From assembly GCA_022606135.1 (NCBI GenBank), contig JABYQN010000009.1:149001-213000 (forward strand): a stretch of DNA of 64,000 nucleotides. Reading direction: 5' to 3'. Below, one piece after another: positions 47,161-59,886 of the stretch. A program made the translations under genes and the position numbers. Source of the stretch: Fomes fomentarius. Taxonomy: Eukaryota > Basidiomycota > Agaricomycetes > Polyporales > Polyporaceae. The stretch's first letter is position 1, and each line of letters opens with the position of its first letter. The notes under the pieces were generated by a model. The model had not been told where the DNA came from. It saw nothing but the letters and a program-made list of their open reading frames with translations, and did no database searches.

Positions 47161-47433
47161 CGGAAAGTGTGGACGATGCTGTCACAGATATGCATGCGAT
47201 GGTCTTCATCACCCCCATTGCACGAATGACGGAGACATAAACAAACTGTTCTGACACAAGTTGAGATAAGTCATGGCGTGATAAAGGATTTGTTGGGCAG
47301 GAACTTGTGAAGAACGCATACCCATAGGAGAATACAAGATGATGGGTTCGTTCAACACTCGGTCCAGCCTACAGGACAGCTAAATGGGGAAATTGACCAG
47401 TCAGCGAAGCATACTATTCGACAGGCAAGACAC

Positions 47434-48770
47434 TCACCAGCAATCCTGGTAGTATGGCTCCGGGTCCAGTTCCCAAGCATTCAGTTTTCCCATGCTAGCG
47501 AGCTTGGGAAAAGCAAACCTCGCCGCGTGCATCCATCCCTCCTCCGTGGATTTGTGTGGTTCATACCCCCGCACCTCGAAGCCGATCTCATCGAGATTCT
47601 CGAATTGGAGCAGCGCATCTTCAATCTTAGTGCGACAGTGGATGTACGGGTGCGGCCCCATACTATACTGCTCCATGTACGTGGCGCGAATAACAACCCC
47701 TGTGCGCTGCAAGGGAATGGCCTTGGGGAATTGCGAAAGGAAAGCCGCGATGCCGTCCTCGTCCACCCAGCTCGGATTGCCTCCTGTAGGATTCGAGTGC
47801 CATGTTATGAGAGGATCTTTGAGTTCGAAAGAGATGAATTTGATATTCCTGAGTGAGGAGATGGAGAGCTTCCCACTCCTCCACCGTCGCTGTGATATGC
47901 GGAGTCAACTTCGGCGTGAACGTGCGATCCCACCAAACGGTACTCACGTTCATGCTCGCGCGACCGATGATTGTCCAGTGCGTTGGCGAAGATCAAAAGC
48001 AAGTTCTTGAGCGACTCAGAGACGTGATGTAGCACCTGGCCGATCTCTATGAGTTGAGCCCAGTCATGGAAGGTGAGGTGGAGCGACTTGAGGTGGTTCG
48101 GAGCCAAAAGTCTGCGGAAAATAGAGAGGGGAACCGGACAGTCTGTAGCGATTCCACGCCAACATATGCGGTTGACATGCTGACTTCTTGGATGTAGGAG
48201 GGCGTCGTGGCGCGGCTTGGAGGAGGCTGACGCAGAAACGGTAAAGCGGGGCTCGACTATCTGCAAGATCTTGGTTTCTAAAGGTGAAACGAGCGCCATC
48301 ACCGCTGCATCGGGATCGATGGTTTTCCACTCGCATCGGTTCAAATAGAGCTACCATAGTTTGAGCTTGTCTGCAGCGAACGCGCGCTCCTCCTGGACAA
48401 CGGTATCTAGGATCTGGACACGCTCCAGCCCCAGATCTAGGTCATTGGGTAAGCATTGCACAATCGCCAGAATCATAGGGATGTCGCATCGAGGGAATAT
48501 GTAGTTGGCATCTGCGTCACATTTCGGTCCCGTGAGGGTTAAGGTGGCGATGCGTTCGGCAACATGAGGATGATGTCTGAGAAAGTGTAGCAAGTCTTCG
48601 AAGGAGCTCGCTGATCTATTGACGATGTACTCGAAGAGATATCGGAGGGTCACTTTCCGCCAGAAGCGACAGACAAGGCTGCAGGTCTTGAGTGTCTCCC
48701 TGTCGTCTTCATAGACCTCTAGCACCATATCTAGAAGCTCCACAGGCAGGTTTGCGACTGGCGCAAGTTG
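47434..48770 (-). pseudogene. F-box protein gene with premature stop and frame breaks
   Basis: The N-terminal part is a clear F-box: NLPVELLDMVLEVYEDDRET then SLVCRFWRKVTLRYLFEYIV, of the type found in large Agaricomycete F-box families. Downstream matches the usual repeat-like region (LAPNHLKSLHLTFHDWAQLI, VSESLKNLLLIFANAL). It ends in a frame reading WVDEDGIAAFLSQFPKAIPL ... YYQDCW before a stop at 47434-47436. Between them an in-frame TAG interrupts LKLW/LYLNRCEW at 48351-48353. The stretch around 48150-48250 also reads better in a shifted frame (VGVESLQTVRFPSL). Either unusual introns or, more likely, decay explains this. Intact relatives act as substrate adaptors of SCF ubiquitin ligases. 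Confidence 0.6.
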
Positions 48771-51461
48771 CATGATCGTTGGAGACCCCGCAGTTGACCT
48801 CAGTGAGAATCGGTCGTCTTGAATGATACTGTTAGACACTTTTTTCAACTTACTAGTACTGACGATAAAGGTTGGCAACACTGACCAATCAACTTGAGTT
48901 GCCGCTCTTCAAGTTCTCCACAAGAATGACAGATTGCTCCGCAACTTAGTATGCGAATGGGCTCCACCTGTACAGACGGCAGAAGACGACAGTGATGATG
49001 ACGTGGATCTCGACGGTTGAGAAAGAACGCTCGAGCGCTTGAGCAACGAGTGGACAGTCACACGGGCTGTCACAGACGACTCACAGTAGTGACTGGCTAC
49101 CGACGACCTCCGACTTGTCACCATGGCTTCACGGTCTTCCGAATGGTTTATGATGAGTCGTCACAGGCACGTATTGTCAAACTGCTTTTTATGACCGTGC
49201 AGAATATATCCACGCTACAAAGCAGCCATACTTTGTACTGGTTTTGAAACTGAAGACACGCAAGTTGACAACACCCCCGGGCCTATGCCACCTCGAAGTC
49301 TGGTTCCGCGACTCCAGTAGGGGGTATGAGAGGGCTCCCTGGCAGAGGACGTGGAACGGGAAGCCCTGCCACGGGGTCGGCACCAGTCATCGACTCAAGC
49401 GTAGGGAAAGCCAGAATCGACCGTCTATGTTGCTGTTTTCACATTGTCAATACTTCTCCAGAACAGCTGAAAGTCGCTGTCCAGTGCGTGAACGATCATA
49501 GGGGGACGCTAACAAGTAAAGTGCGCCGCTCAATGCCACCACTGCTCTGAGCTCAGGGTAACGGTTGTACCCCAGAATAGGCGCCTGCGCACATTCCACG
49601 TGGATGCGCCCGGACCGTGGGTGATAAGGATCTGCGATGAACTCTGCACATATACCAGGTCCATGGACTCGGGAGCAGTGGCCAAGGGAGCTATTCAATC
49701 CGTACTAAGTCTGAACGTTGAACGCCAGTGGTCAAGGTCAACTACGTGTGGCAGTGATAATGACCGAGGTCGAGAGATGGTGGACAAATTTCTTATTCGA
49801 GGTCTATCACTCCTAGGCTGGATGCCTTGGATTAGGATGCCTTGCATCGTATCACTGATCGAAGCACGTACCACTCGGATGCCAATCCAGTCCGGTGAAT
49901 GGCGCAACCAAGGAGTTTTGCAACAGCGTCCGTTGTGCCATCGGAACTGACAGTACGGCAGAGAATGCCTGGAGAGGTGAATCTATTTGAATGTATGGTT
50001 ACTAGCTCGTGCAACAGAAACGACCCAAAAATGACATTTATCGAGGTCGCAATTGTTCCACTACCAGGCGGCGATATGCTGCCTCGAGTGGCCATTGGGT
50101 AAGCAAATAATGCCCCCGTCGTCTCCATGACCGTAAATGGGGATTGCAAGGCTTGCTTTACCGCGGAGTTGTGCCCCATGAGCAAGAGAGCGCTGATATC
50201 TCGGAGTCCTGCAGTGGGTCGTGCTTCCAATGTGGAGTCCTGTTGCGAGGCAATCGCATGTAACTCATTTCTGGAGCGCGTACATGCCAGTGCTTTGACA
50301 GACCCCGCTGCTGCGGTTCAAGCCTCAGGGTCCTCAGAAGGCGACTCATCGCGCGGAAAGTTCTGTTCTTAGCACAATGAACACCGCGGCGCAGCTGGGA
50401 AGAGGTTACTACTCTCACCTGAACGTTAACGCTGAGCCGCGGTTTCGCGGAAATCAAGCGAAGGCTTTGCGAAAGTAGGAGTGTCCGCACATCGGCGGGC
50501 CTGGCCTCCTTGACGATGTGATGTTGTAAGGCGAACGATAGGAGAGCGCCCCAGAAAACTGCGAGGAGAACCGGGCCCAGATCATCTGAAGATAGGGAGG
50601 ATCGGCTCAGTGGAGGTTACTTACTTACATACAAACAAACTGCGCCTCCGACGGACGGGTACCCGCCAAGAGAAAAGGAGTTGCTACTAATAAGTACTAG
50701 CCGAATGTGGCGAAATCAAGATTCAGATGGAGAACATGCGCTGTGCATATGGACCACCGTTGGCAAGGTGGGACATCTGAGCCAGACTACATTTTACCAA
50801 GGCGACGCGGAACATCTCGAGGCGTACCTAAACATCTCGAGGCGTACCTAAACATCTCATGGCAGAGCACCAGGGTCATTCATGTATAATATTTTGCGTT
50901 CGGTCGACTTAGGATAGGCGAAAGGGCTCGCACGGCGTCCGTAGCCTCCCGCCCTCCGCTAAAATGCATTTCATTTAGTCGAAAAGTAATGACGTTGTAC
51001 TCGGCGTCGGCGAGCAGTGACAGCGCATTGGTTCAATTTGCCGGCCTGTGTCGGGCGTAGCGCGAGTCCGTCCGTCGGACACCAGTGTTTTTGTTCATGG
51101 TCTTGCAACTGCGTTCGGCAGGGGACGATGTCATGTTGGAGAGAGTTCGCTATAATAGTTCACCAGGGTTTCGAGAACAAGCTGTTGCCACTCGCTGGAG
51201 CTACGGTTGCGAGGAGGAAGGGACGAAGTGTCAGGCATGAACGATTAGATAACATGTGGGCGCTCCTGTCGCAGTACTGCGGAGAGGGCGCGTGTGGTCC
51301 AGCATCTGTGGCCCGCGTGTTTGTCTTATACCACAACCTCCAGGTCATTTCGCCTCAGTTTTCTCCTGAACGCTGCGGCTTTTGCACCTGGTCTTCCTGG
51401 TATTTTCCTGGTCCGCACGTTCCACCTCCACGTCGTTCTTTAGCTCCCTCACTCATTCGCC
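48771..51461. other. Long intergenic stretch, no supported gene
   Basis: Minus-strand open stretches around 49450-50230 (for example PGSGTIATSINVIFGSFLLH) suggest an old, decayed gene but I cannot name it. Positions about 50812-50856 contain a direct repeat of AACATCTCGAGGCGTACCTA. The last ~100 bases are a pyrimidine-rich leader of the ferric reductase gene. Confidence 0.4.
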
Positions 51462-54005
51462 ATGCCCATCCTTGCCGCATCCGCTGTCCTCGCCGCCGCG
51501 GCCAATGGCTCTGCCTCTGCTGCAGCTCCTGCAAAGGCCGCTGCCGCACACACTGTCAACAACTCGGAACTGCTTTTCAACATCAACCTCCTCTTGCTCT
51601 GCGCCGTCGCTGTCTTTGTTATCACGCTCTTGCCCCGCGCTACCGTGCGCTTCACCCACAAGCGGGAATGGGTCGACGGCCACTTCCTCCGCTCTGTCTA
51701 CCTCGACGAGCCGGCTCTCGTCCAGCGCCGTCCGTCCGCCAAGCAACAGGACATTATCACCGCGATCCCGTCCGCGCACCTCGCCGTCGCGCCCTTCGCC
51801 GGCTACGAGCCGAAGGAGCAATGGGGTTCGGAGACAGACGCGTCCCACACGTACGTATCCCATGCCGAGCTCATGCGCAAAGAGTCCACGCGCCTTGCGG
51901 CCCAAGCGGACGTCTTCCGCAAGGGCTCTTCGCTCGCCACTCGGGAGCGCCGCCGTCAGAACGTCCCGACGCACATGCCCGGTGTGTCCACCACGTTCCC
52001 CCGGTTCGCGGCATTCCTCCGCACGACTGTCCGCCCTGGCCTGACCATCGGGAAGGGCGGCGTGCTCCTCGGCTACTTCGGCATCATGCTCTACGCCGGA
52101 CTGTACCAGTCCAACCCCTTTTCTGACCCCCTGCGCGCCGGCTTCGTCGCTGCGAGCCAGATCCCGACCGTCGTGCTTTTGGGAACGAAGAACAATCTGC
52201 TGGGCATGCTCATCGGGTTTGGATACGAACGGGTCAGTGCATGCGTTTGTTCTCGGGTTCTGAGACGTTCCCTGACTCCCGTTTTTCAACTCAGTTGAAC
52301 TACTTCCACCGTTTCGCCGGCCGTATCTTTGTTCTCGCTGCGAACATTCATGCTCTCGGCTTCTGTGAGTGCCCGTCCGCTTCTGGTCTTGCCCCAAATT
52401 TTCTGCCTGAATGTGGCCCAATTCGATGACCCCTTTCGTCTATATTTGGGCCGGGGCACAAAACTGCTCCACTTTGACAGCCATGCGGCTGCGGCCACTT
52501 CGCGTTGTTCATCTGTTGTCCCTCATGAACGCAGCTACCGGTCCCGAGGCACAGAATTAGCCTCATTGTTGAAGGTGGTTGTATAGGCAGAGGTCTTGAC
52601 CCGCCGGGGTGACTGCGGCCGGAAGGGATCGGCGCGTTTCGGTCAGAACATACTCGTCTTCGTCCGCACCGCATACTCTATCACTGGACAATTGTGTTCT
52701 TCACTACTATCCCGGTTGTGTGATCGAGAGACTTTGGCAAGTACTGACTATGTTATACCTCTAGTCTATTCCTGGAGCGCAGCCGGCAACTTCGCCCAAC
52801 GCATAGCGTCTCCCTCGATGACATGGGCCTTAGTCGCACTGATCTGTGCTGACCTCCTCATGCTCCTGTCGACGGACTTCGTCAGGCAGAAGTTTTACAA
52901 TTCGGTCTTCGTCCCCTCGCATATCGTCTCCGCGATCCTTCTTCTCGTCGCCGTCTGCTTCCACGTTTCCTGGGCCGTCCCATATGTCCTCGTCGCCGTC
53001 GGCCTCTACGGCCTCGATCGTGTCCTGCGCCTTGTCAAGTCCCGTGTCGCGATAGCCCGTCTTCGACCTCTCCCTGACCTCGGCATGACCCGCGTCGAGA
53101 TCCCTGCCATCAACACTGGCTGGCGTGCGGGTCAGCACGTCCGCCTCCGAGTTCTCTCCTTGGGCATGGGCTGGCGTGGCTGGGCCGAGTCTCACCCGTT
53201 CACAATTGCCAGCGTCAGTCGCTGCCCAAGCGGTGAAGGTCTCGTCCTCATGGTCAAGAAGGCCGGCGACTGGACAAACAAGCTGTTCGAGCTCGCGCAA
53301 CGTGCCGACTACGGTGAAGCCAACGGCCTCGGCGGTACCGTCCAAGTAATCGTCGAGGGCCCCTACGGCGGTCCTGGTCACGCGATCCTCCCCAGTTTCT
53401 CAGGGGCCATGTTCGTTGCAGGTGGTAGTGGCATCACTTTTGGCCTCTCCGCAGTGCAAGATCTCATGAAGAAGGACCTCGAGGAGAAGTCCCGCATCCG
53501 TGCGATGGAGCTCGTGTGGTGCATCCAAGACCCCACGGCCCTCACGCCCCTCGTACCGCTCTTCTCTGCTCTCGTGGCGCAGTCGCAGGAAGCCTATGCG
53601 GACCTCAAGATTTCGGTCTTCTATACGCGTGCGCCATCGAAACCGGAAGTGCTCAAGACCTTCAGGCACCTCCCCCCGGGTCTTACCCTCTCTCCCACGA
53701 GGCCCAAGCTCACCAACATCCTGAAGGGTGTCGTCAACCGCTCCTCTGCCCTGTTTTCCCAAGGCAGGGAACGCAAGCGTGGCGGTGGCGGCCTCACTGG
53801 CGTCATCGTTGGCGTCTGTGGTCCATCCGGTCTCGGTGATGAGGTGCGCAAGGCCGTCGCTGGGTTTGATCCGGAGAGCAGGAAGCGCTGCGGCGGCATC
53901 GAGCTGCATGAAGAGTACGTGTTCCTCCGACATCTCGGTCGCCGATTATGTGAACGTGGGACTGACGAAGCCGCTATCTTCTTTTGCAGAGCTTTCGGAT
54001 GGTAG
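51462..54005 (+). CDS. Ferric reductase transmembrane component (FRE family)
   Basis: Plasma-membrane flavocytochrome that reduces Fe(III) (and Cu(II)) outside the cell with NADPH from inside, feeding high-affinity iron uptake. Exons 51462-52232, 52295-52364, 52765-53914 and 53990-54005 join in frame to 668 residues. Residues ~1-27 are Ala-rich, and a first membrane helix follows (LLLLCAVAVFVITLLP). The heme-ligand helices contain HRFAGRIFVLAANIHALG and SHIVSAILLLVAVCFHVSW, giving four His. The FAD motif is ESHPFTIAS and the NADPH loop is EGPYGGPGH. The C-terminus ends EEAFGW, a usual family end, created by a last exon of only 16 nt. Intron 2 is 400 nt. No ferroxidase/permease gene lies nearby. 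Confidence 0.92.
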
Positions 54006-55535
54006 ACGCTGTCCAGCGCGCGGATGCTGTACTGTGCGTGTACACGTACGTGTACAGCAAGCTCGAGCGATCAGCCTCGCCTCACACGGTTGTGGCTGGG
54101 TCTCATTGTACATGATCTCACCCTCAACCTCGACGTCCGACCCTGCCTCGCAAGAGGATGCCACCCCACCCCACGCGACGTACGCACCCTCGTGCGTCTC
54201 GCACCACCACACACACCTCTACACCACCTGTCTTTTCTCTGTATCATTTTTGGAGCCCTCCACCGATGTATAGCACTTGCTCTCTCGTCTTCCCTTCCAG
54301 TCATTAACGCCCACGCGGTAATAGTGGCAGGCTCTTGCTCTTTTTTACCTATTCATCGGCGGCGTCGAACGCCGTTGCGGCGCCGAGCTGCGCTATTGTT
54401 ATATGTCCTGACGCTGATAGAAGTCTGCGATCTCTATTTAGAGGCTTCATCCACGGGTAGCGTGTATATGGTACCGGCTGTGCTGGTTACTCGATATCCG
54501 CTGCCCGCTGCTTGTTCTCCCCGGTGTTCGGCGGCCGGAAACACTCTTCTTTTCCGCTTCTCGGCTTTTCCCCACTGGTAGCTCCGCGTCGGCGGTCGCT
54601 GTTGTGCGCCTTGCCTTGCTTGCTAACCAGTACTTGTATTTTTTTTTCCATACCTACGACACACGCTGCGCAGATGTCGCAGTTGGCTCCTGTACTTATC
54701 ATCAGTTATCTTCCTTCTCTTCTTTCTTTCTACGTACGTCGCTGTTATTATGCATCTTTGCAAACACGCACACGCACACACGATTGTATCATAGATCCCC
54801 CCACGTAGGCTTAGGTGCAGGCGTTATATGTAGCTCCCGAATAGACGTCGACGGGACGTTGGCATTTGTAATTGTGACAGATGTATGTGCAGCGTGATTG
54901 ACGACGGTTGCCAATGCAAGCGGGCCTTAGGTGGATTCGGCCTTGGGCCGTAGACCGGCTTGGGTACGGGTGGACTGTTGCTCCGACTCGGATGGGAAGG
55001 GAAGATGCATAAAGGGTAAATTTGTGGCCTTGGTGTGCGAGCGGTCGGAGATGCATCGCGGACAAATTTATTATTGCATCCTGGCATCCTCCCTATTAGA
55101 GTGCTAGGACACATGGCATGATAGGAGCATGGAGTGCTTCTGAATAGGCCTGTTCATGGTGGATGGGTCATATCATGCTGCGGAATTCTTCAGCTCTACC
55201 CAATGAGGCCGCGGAAGAGCTATGTACTTGACCACTGGCAGTAGTAGCAGCTCGACACACTATACACATATATTCCGACGCAACTTGGTGGCCATCGAGG
55301 GTGCAATCAGCGTTCAAGGGGGCGTAGACAGAGCACAGCGGGCGCTTATGTATTCCAAGCACGTCGTTGTGAATTTTGGTCAAGGAATGTCATTTTTTTC
55401 TCTTGACATTACAGAGAGCACAGTTCGGTTCTATTTAAGAGTGCAAACAAGACGGCAAGTCCAGGCCGGCTCTGTGTATGTCCAGAGTTTTGTCTCAACA
55501 GCAGGCATGATGATGGACATAGTCATGCGTTCCCA
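54006..55535. other. Convergent intergenic stretch, no supported gene
   Basis: 3' flanks of the ferric reductase and NOPCHAP1-like genes, with T-rich runs around 54640. No coding signal on either strand. Confidence 0.45.
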
Positions 55536-56724
55536 TCAGGCCTCAGAATGTGAGGTCTCCGAGAGGACGACTATCTCCGGCTTCGCAACGGGTCTGCGTC
55601 TTGGTAGGGGCTTTATAGGGCGTGTGGTGACCGTTGTCTGGGCAGAGGCTGAGGCTGACGGAGAGAGGACGATGTCGACTTCGGAGCCCGAGTGGGCATC
55701 TGTGTCAGAGCCTGAGTCCGAGCCCGAGTCCGAGCTGTCCGACGATGAGGACGAGCTGGCGTCGCTGTCCGACGACGAGTCATCCATCCGGGTGTCGTCT
55801 TGTTCGAGGTTGATGTCGACGTCGGCGATAGGGATTCCAGGCGGGAGTGACCCGTGATGGTCGAACACTCCCACGCCGAGGTTCTGTGGATGGGGATGAA
55901 AATGATGAGAACATAGTAGAATGTTGTGATACCAGGATCTGGGGTGAGTGGAGAGGAAATGCAACAGGAGCGGATGGTTGCATTGCGGCCATGGTGACCA
56001 GTACATGCATAGAGCAAGTGAAGTAGACGAACAGCACATGTAGTCGTATTACCTGACATGACTTAGAAGACCTAGTCAACGTGCTGTGATAGAGAGGCCA
56101 CGACGCCTATTCGTTATCACAGGAAAACAGATGTCATGAGACAAGACACAGGGAAGTCACAGTATAGATGAACAGCAAAAGGCACATCTCAAGGGAGAGC
56201 GATGCAGAGATATGGTGGATAGGCACGATGTACCAGGGGTGTTGTTTGAAGAGATGGGGAGACACGGGGATGTAGCAGAGCAGAACGTACCATCTCTATG
56301 TACCGACCTTCCTCTGCGCCTACACTCTCGATGTCGACGCTCGAGGGATCTTGTCGCGCGCGGCGGAGAAGGTCTGCGTTTGATGCGGCCAGCTCAGGGA
56401 GAAACGCCTGGATGCGGGATAGCACTAAGAAGTGGTGATGAGTGTCTTCATAAAGTTGGCCTGATAGAGACATACGTTCGAGAGGGGGCTCGACCGCAAA
56501 GGTGCTCCTGTCCCCGAAGTCAAACGCTCGAGGGTCAGGGGTTGCCATAGACGAGGAGTTCAGCTTCGTGAACAGTTCATCTTGTTCGCAGAAAACATGA
56601 GCGCACTGATGCATGATAGAGATGAACCACACTCACGGATACGTTCTTGACGCTCTTCCTCGTCCTCCACCTCAAGAACATCCACCGCACGTTCCTTTCC
56701 TTTGCTGTTGCTCTGTGAGGTCAT
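55536..56724 (-). CDS. NOPCHAP1: NOPCHAP1-like snoRNP assembly chaperone (DUF4598)
   Basis: Likely counterpart of human NOPCHAP1 (C12orf45), a small nuclear protein that links R2TP chaperones to NOP58 in box C/D snoRNP assembly. Three exons (56724-56637, 56580-56291, 55883-55536) join in frame to 241 residues. The core is LVLSRIQAFLPELAASNADL then SVDIESVGAEEGRYIEM and NLGVGVFD, the pattern of this family. After it comes an acidic Ser/Asp-rich tract (DDSSSDSDASSSSSSDSSDS) and a basic C-terminus (PIKPLPRRRPVAKPEIVVLS). The N-terminus has KGKERAVDVLEVEDEEERQE. The exon 2 acceptor (AACAAG) is the only one that keeps frame. Divergent from oxidase copy 2. Confidence 0.72.
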
Positions 56725-57090
56725 CTTTTCTATTTTCCCGAGTAATAGTACTAGCGAGGGCGGCGTGCGAAGTGAAATCAATAACCTTCGATTCGGCTGA
56801 GATGGAGGAGAGAGGAAAGTCCGGAGCGCCCATGACACGCTCATTGAATTCCGAGTCGCGCGGCTAGACCTTGTTTACCGCCCACCTGCCGCCCACTCTC
56901 CAGTCCGACTTACCTCGTCTCTGCGGCTTGGACCACCAGCGAAAGGTCACGAACTGGGCGAATTGACGAGTTCAATTGTGGGTACTACTCATTGTGTTTC
57001 GCTTGGAATAACGCTGACTTCCTCAATACCAGCAACAACGACCAATACAAAACTCACGACCGCAACGTTCCATACATCTCCACGACCAAC
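56725..57090. promoter_or_regulatory. Shared upstream region of NOPCHAP1-like gene and oxidase copy 2
   Basis: The divergent start codons are 366 bp apart, so both promoters lie here. No specific element was recognised. Confidence 0.45.
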
Positions 57091-59096
57091 ATGAGGTCTC
57101 CTGTCGTGCTGCTTACTGCAACAGCTGCCTTGTTTCCTGTATACGCGTTCCAGCTTCCCTTCAAGTTCCCCTTCTTCTCCAGAGCTGCGACTCAGGAATC
57201 CCTCGCAATCGCTGCGCCTCCAACCGAACAGGTTATCCCAAACCGCATTGCTATCATTGGGGCTGGTGCAGCAGGATCTTCCGCGGCCTTCTGGATTGGA
57301 AAGGCCAAAGAGAGGTTCGGACTGGACGTGGATGTGGACGTGTATGACAAGAACGACTACATTGGCGGTCGTAAGTGCTCCTTTGATTTCAACCAGTGCA
57401 CATGTCCTCCCTATCAACCTCTACTCGCGAAAATGTTGACATTAATTTGATCCATGCTCACAGGTAGCACAACTGTGTATCCCTATGGTGACGAGAGTCT
57501 TGAGCCTGTCGAACTGGGCGCGTCTATCTTCGTGCAGATCAACAAGAATCTATGGCGTGCTGTAGACGAGTTCGGACTCGAGCGCAGCAAATGGCTGGAC
57601 GACGATGACGACTACATGGGCATTTGGGATGGACAGGAATTCGTCCTCACGGTAGGTTTCTCGTTCCGCGTCCCATGTTATCCTCTCATACCGGCTCGTA
57701 GACAGGGGGCGGGGGTCTCTTCGGTAACTGGTGGGACAAGATCAAGATTCTTTGGAGGTATGGATACAAGGCTCCTACCAAGACACAGTCCCTGTGCGTA
57801 TGCATCCCAAACTCAGGTTGCGCCGTCTAACGTCCGTCCAGCGTCAAAGACATGGTTGACAAGTTCCTCCATCTCTATCATCCCACACCTCCTCGCTGGA
57901 ACAACCTGACATCTGTCGTTTCGGAGCTCGAATGGCCGTCTGTGACTGCACAAACTACATCTGAATATCTGGAATCGCATGGTGTTGAGGGGCTATTTGC
58001 GCGCGAGTTGGTCGAGGCTGCTACGCGTGTGAACTATGGGCAGGCAAGTCGTCGCGTTGATTGCATGGGAACCTCGATCTGACCTACGCGTGGGGTAGAA
58101 CGTGCACGAGATCCACGCCCTTGAGGGTCTTTGTTCTTTGGCGGCTACTGGAGCATCTAGCGTGAAGGGCGGTAATTTCCAGATCTTCGAGCACTTCCTC
58201 GCTGCTTCGAAGGCGTCAGTCTACCTAAACACCACAGTAGGTCAATTCTGCGGATATACTGATATTCTTGTAAGCCATCTAACATCATATCGTTAGGTGA
58301 CGCGTGTAACACGATACTCTTCGTCGGGGCCATGGCTCGTTCATACAAGCGCCTCAGACAAACCCCGTCTGTACCGTTCCGTCATTCTGGCTGCGCCTCA
58401 CGAACAGACCGCTATCTCGTTCACCAACAATGGCCCTCTAGTGACGATTCCGGAGCAGCCTTACGTTCATCTCCATGTAACACTTCTTAGCACGTCTTCT
58501 CCCCACCCCAACGCGTCATACTTTCATCTCGCGGACGGTGCTAAGGTCCCGATTACCTTGCTTACGACCTACGACGGCGTGCGGCGTCGCGGACACTCGG
58601 AGCCCGAGTTCAACTCGCTCACCTATCACGGCCTCTTGCGCACCAAGGACGGCGAGACGAAACTTGATGCAAAAGGCTCCCCGGAGTGGGTTGTCAAGAT
58701 CTTCTCGAAGAGGCGCCTCACGGACAAGTGGCTCGACCATATGTTCTCGGGCAACGTCGGATGGGTGTTGAGGAAGGAGTGGGACGCATACCCTGTTCTC
58801 CCGCCTACCACGGAGTTCCCGCCTGTGAAGCTTGCGGACGGCTTGTACTACGTCAACGCATTCGAGCCGTGCGTGTCCCTTTATTTATAATTTTGGTTGC
58901 GCGGACTGACGTTGCGTTACTAATGTGCAGCGTGATTTCGACGATGGAGACCGAGACGATTGCATCTCGCAACGTCGTCGAGCTGCTCCTCCACGAGCAG
59001 TTCAACGCCGGCCTGTGCAAGCAAGTGACCGGTGAAGACGGTGAGCCTGTGCGAACGGACGACGAAGACAGCTTCGTGTATGGCTGGGACTGCTGA
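57091..59096 (+). CDS. Prenylcysteine oxidase (FAD-dependent), copy 2
   Basis: Paralogue of the gene at 36078-38028, with the same expected reaction on prenylcysteines. It starts MRSPVVLLTATAALFPVYAF (signal peptide) and has a longer N-terminal spacer before IAIIGAGAAGSSAAFWIGKA. The conserved blocks follow in order: YGDESLEPVELGASIFVQIN, YMGIWDGQEFV, EAATRVNYGQ, GLCSLAATGASSVKGGN, EPEFNSLTYH, RLTDKWLDHMFSGNVGWVLR, FPPVKLADGLYYVNAFEP, and the end FVYGWDC at 59094-59096. Intron positions match copy 1, including a GC-AG intron at 58044-58098 with the consensus GCAAGT donor directly after NYGQ. Confidence 0.9.
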
Positions 59097-59886
59097 AAAG
59101 TGGGAAGGTTTCGCGCCGTGTGTCTGATATGTTCGTGTTCGGAATCATCTATGCTCGTTGTCATGCTCACCTTCCTCATAGACTTATGTCGTTTCGATGT
59201 TCTCGACTGCTCTGAAACCTGTACTATTCGCATCCGCTATTGACTCTACTACTAATTGCTTGACTGTCTTCGTTTTCGATGTCTGCCTTCGAGAAGCCAT
59301 TGTCATTGGGAGCACCCTCTATAAAAATAGGCTCTCTGACTTCAAGAGAGAGCAAGAGAGGTATAGTCCCGCTTCGAACATCAGACATGTACGCATGCTG
59401 GCACGATTAGCAAGGCCGGTTTCTGACTCACGACTCGTACACACACGTACGTCCTGCTTACACGTTGGCACGTCACGTCCGCCATGTTTGTTGAATATCC
59501 TGGGCTACGTATATGTGGGGACTCCCGATTGCGACGTCACCTATTTGTCGATGCTCTGATGGCACCTCAATGCGCAATCTTCAAGCTTGCAGCTATGGCT
59601 TGTCGCACAGCGCGCGGGAGAGGTGGTTGCGCTCGTGCGCTAGACGGCGTGCACGGGCGAAAGGGCGCGCGAGAGGAGGCCGGTGAGGTAGCTGTCGCCG
59701 CTCATACGCCAATCGACGTAATGATGTACGCGTAGATTAGTAGAGCGACCGGAACCAGGGTATAGTAGGCGATAGTCCTATGTATCGTGGCGCACGCTGG
59801 GCTTGACGCGGAATACTGGGAGCGCTGAGAGAGGGCGAGCGTCTGAACACACATCCCTTTTTCTTCCGTACTGCAAGCGCTTCAAG
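59097..59886. other. Intergenic, no supported gene
   Basis: 3' flank of oxidase copy 2 and leader of the deaminase gene. I see nothing else. Confidence 0.4.

Noticed and set aside
51453..52421. 322-codon minus-strand open frame
   Set aside because: Antisense shadow of ferric reductase exon 1 with no recognisable motif.
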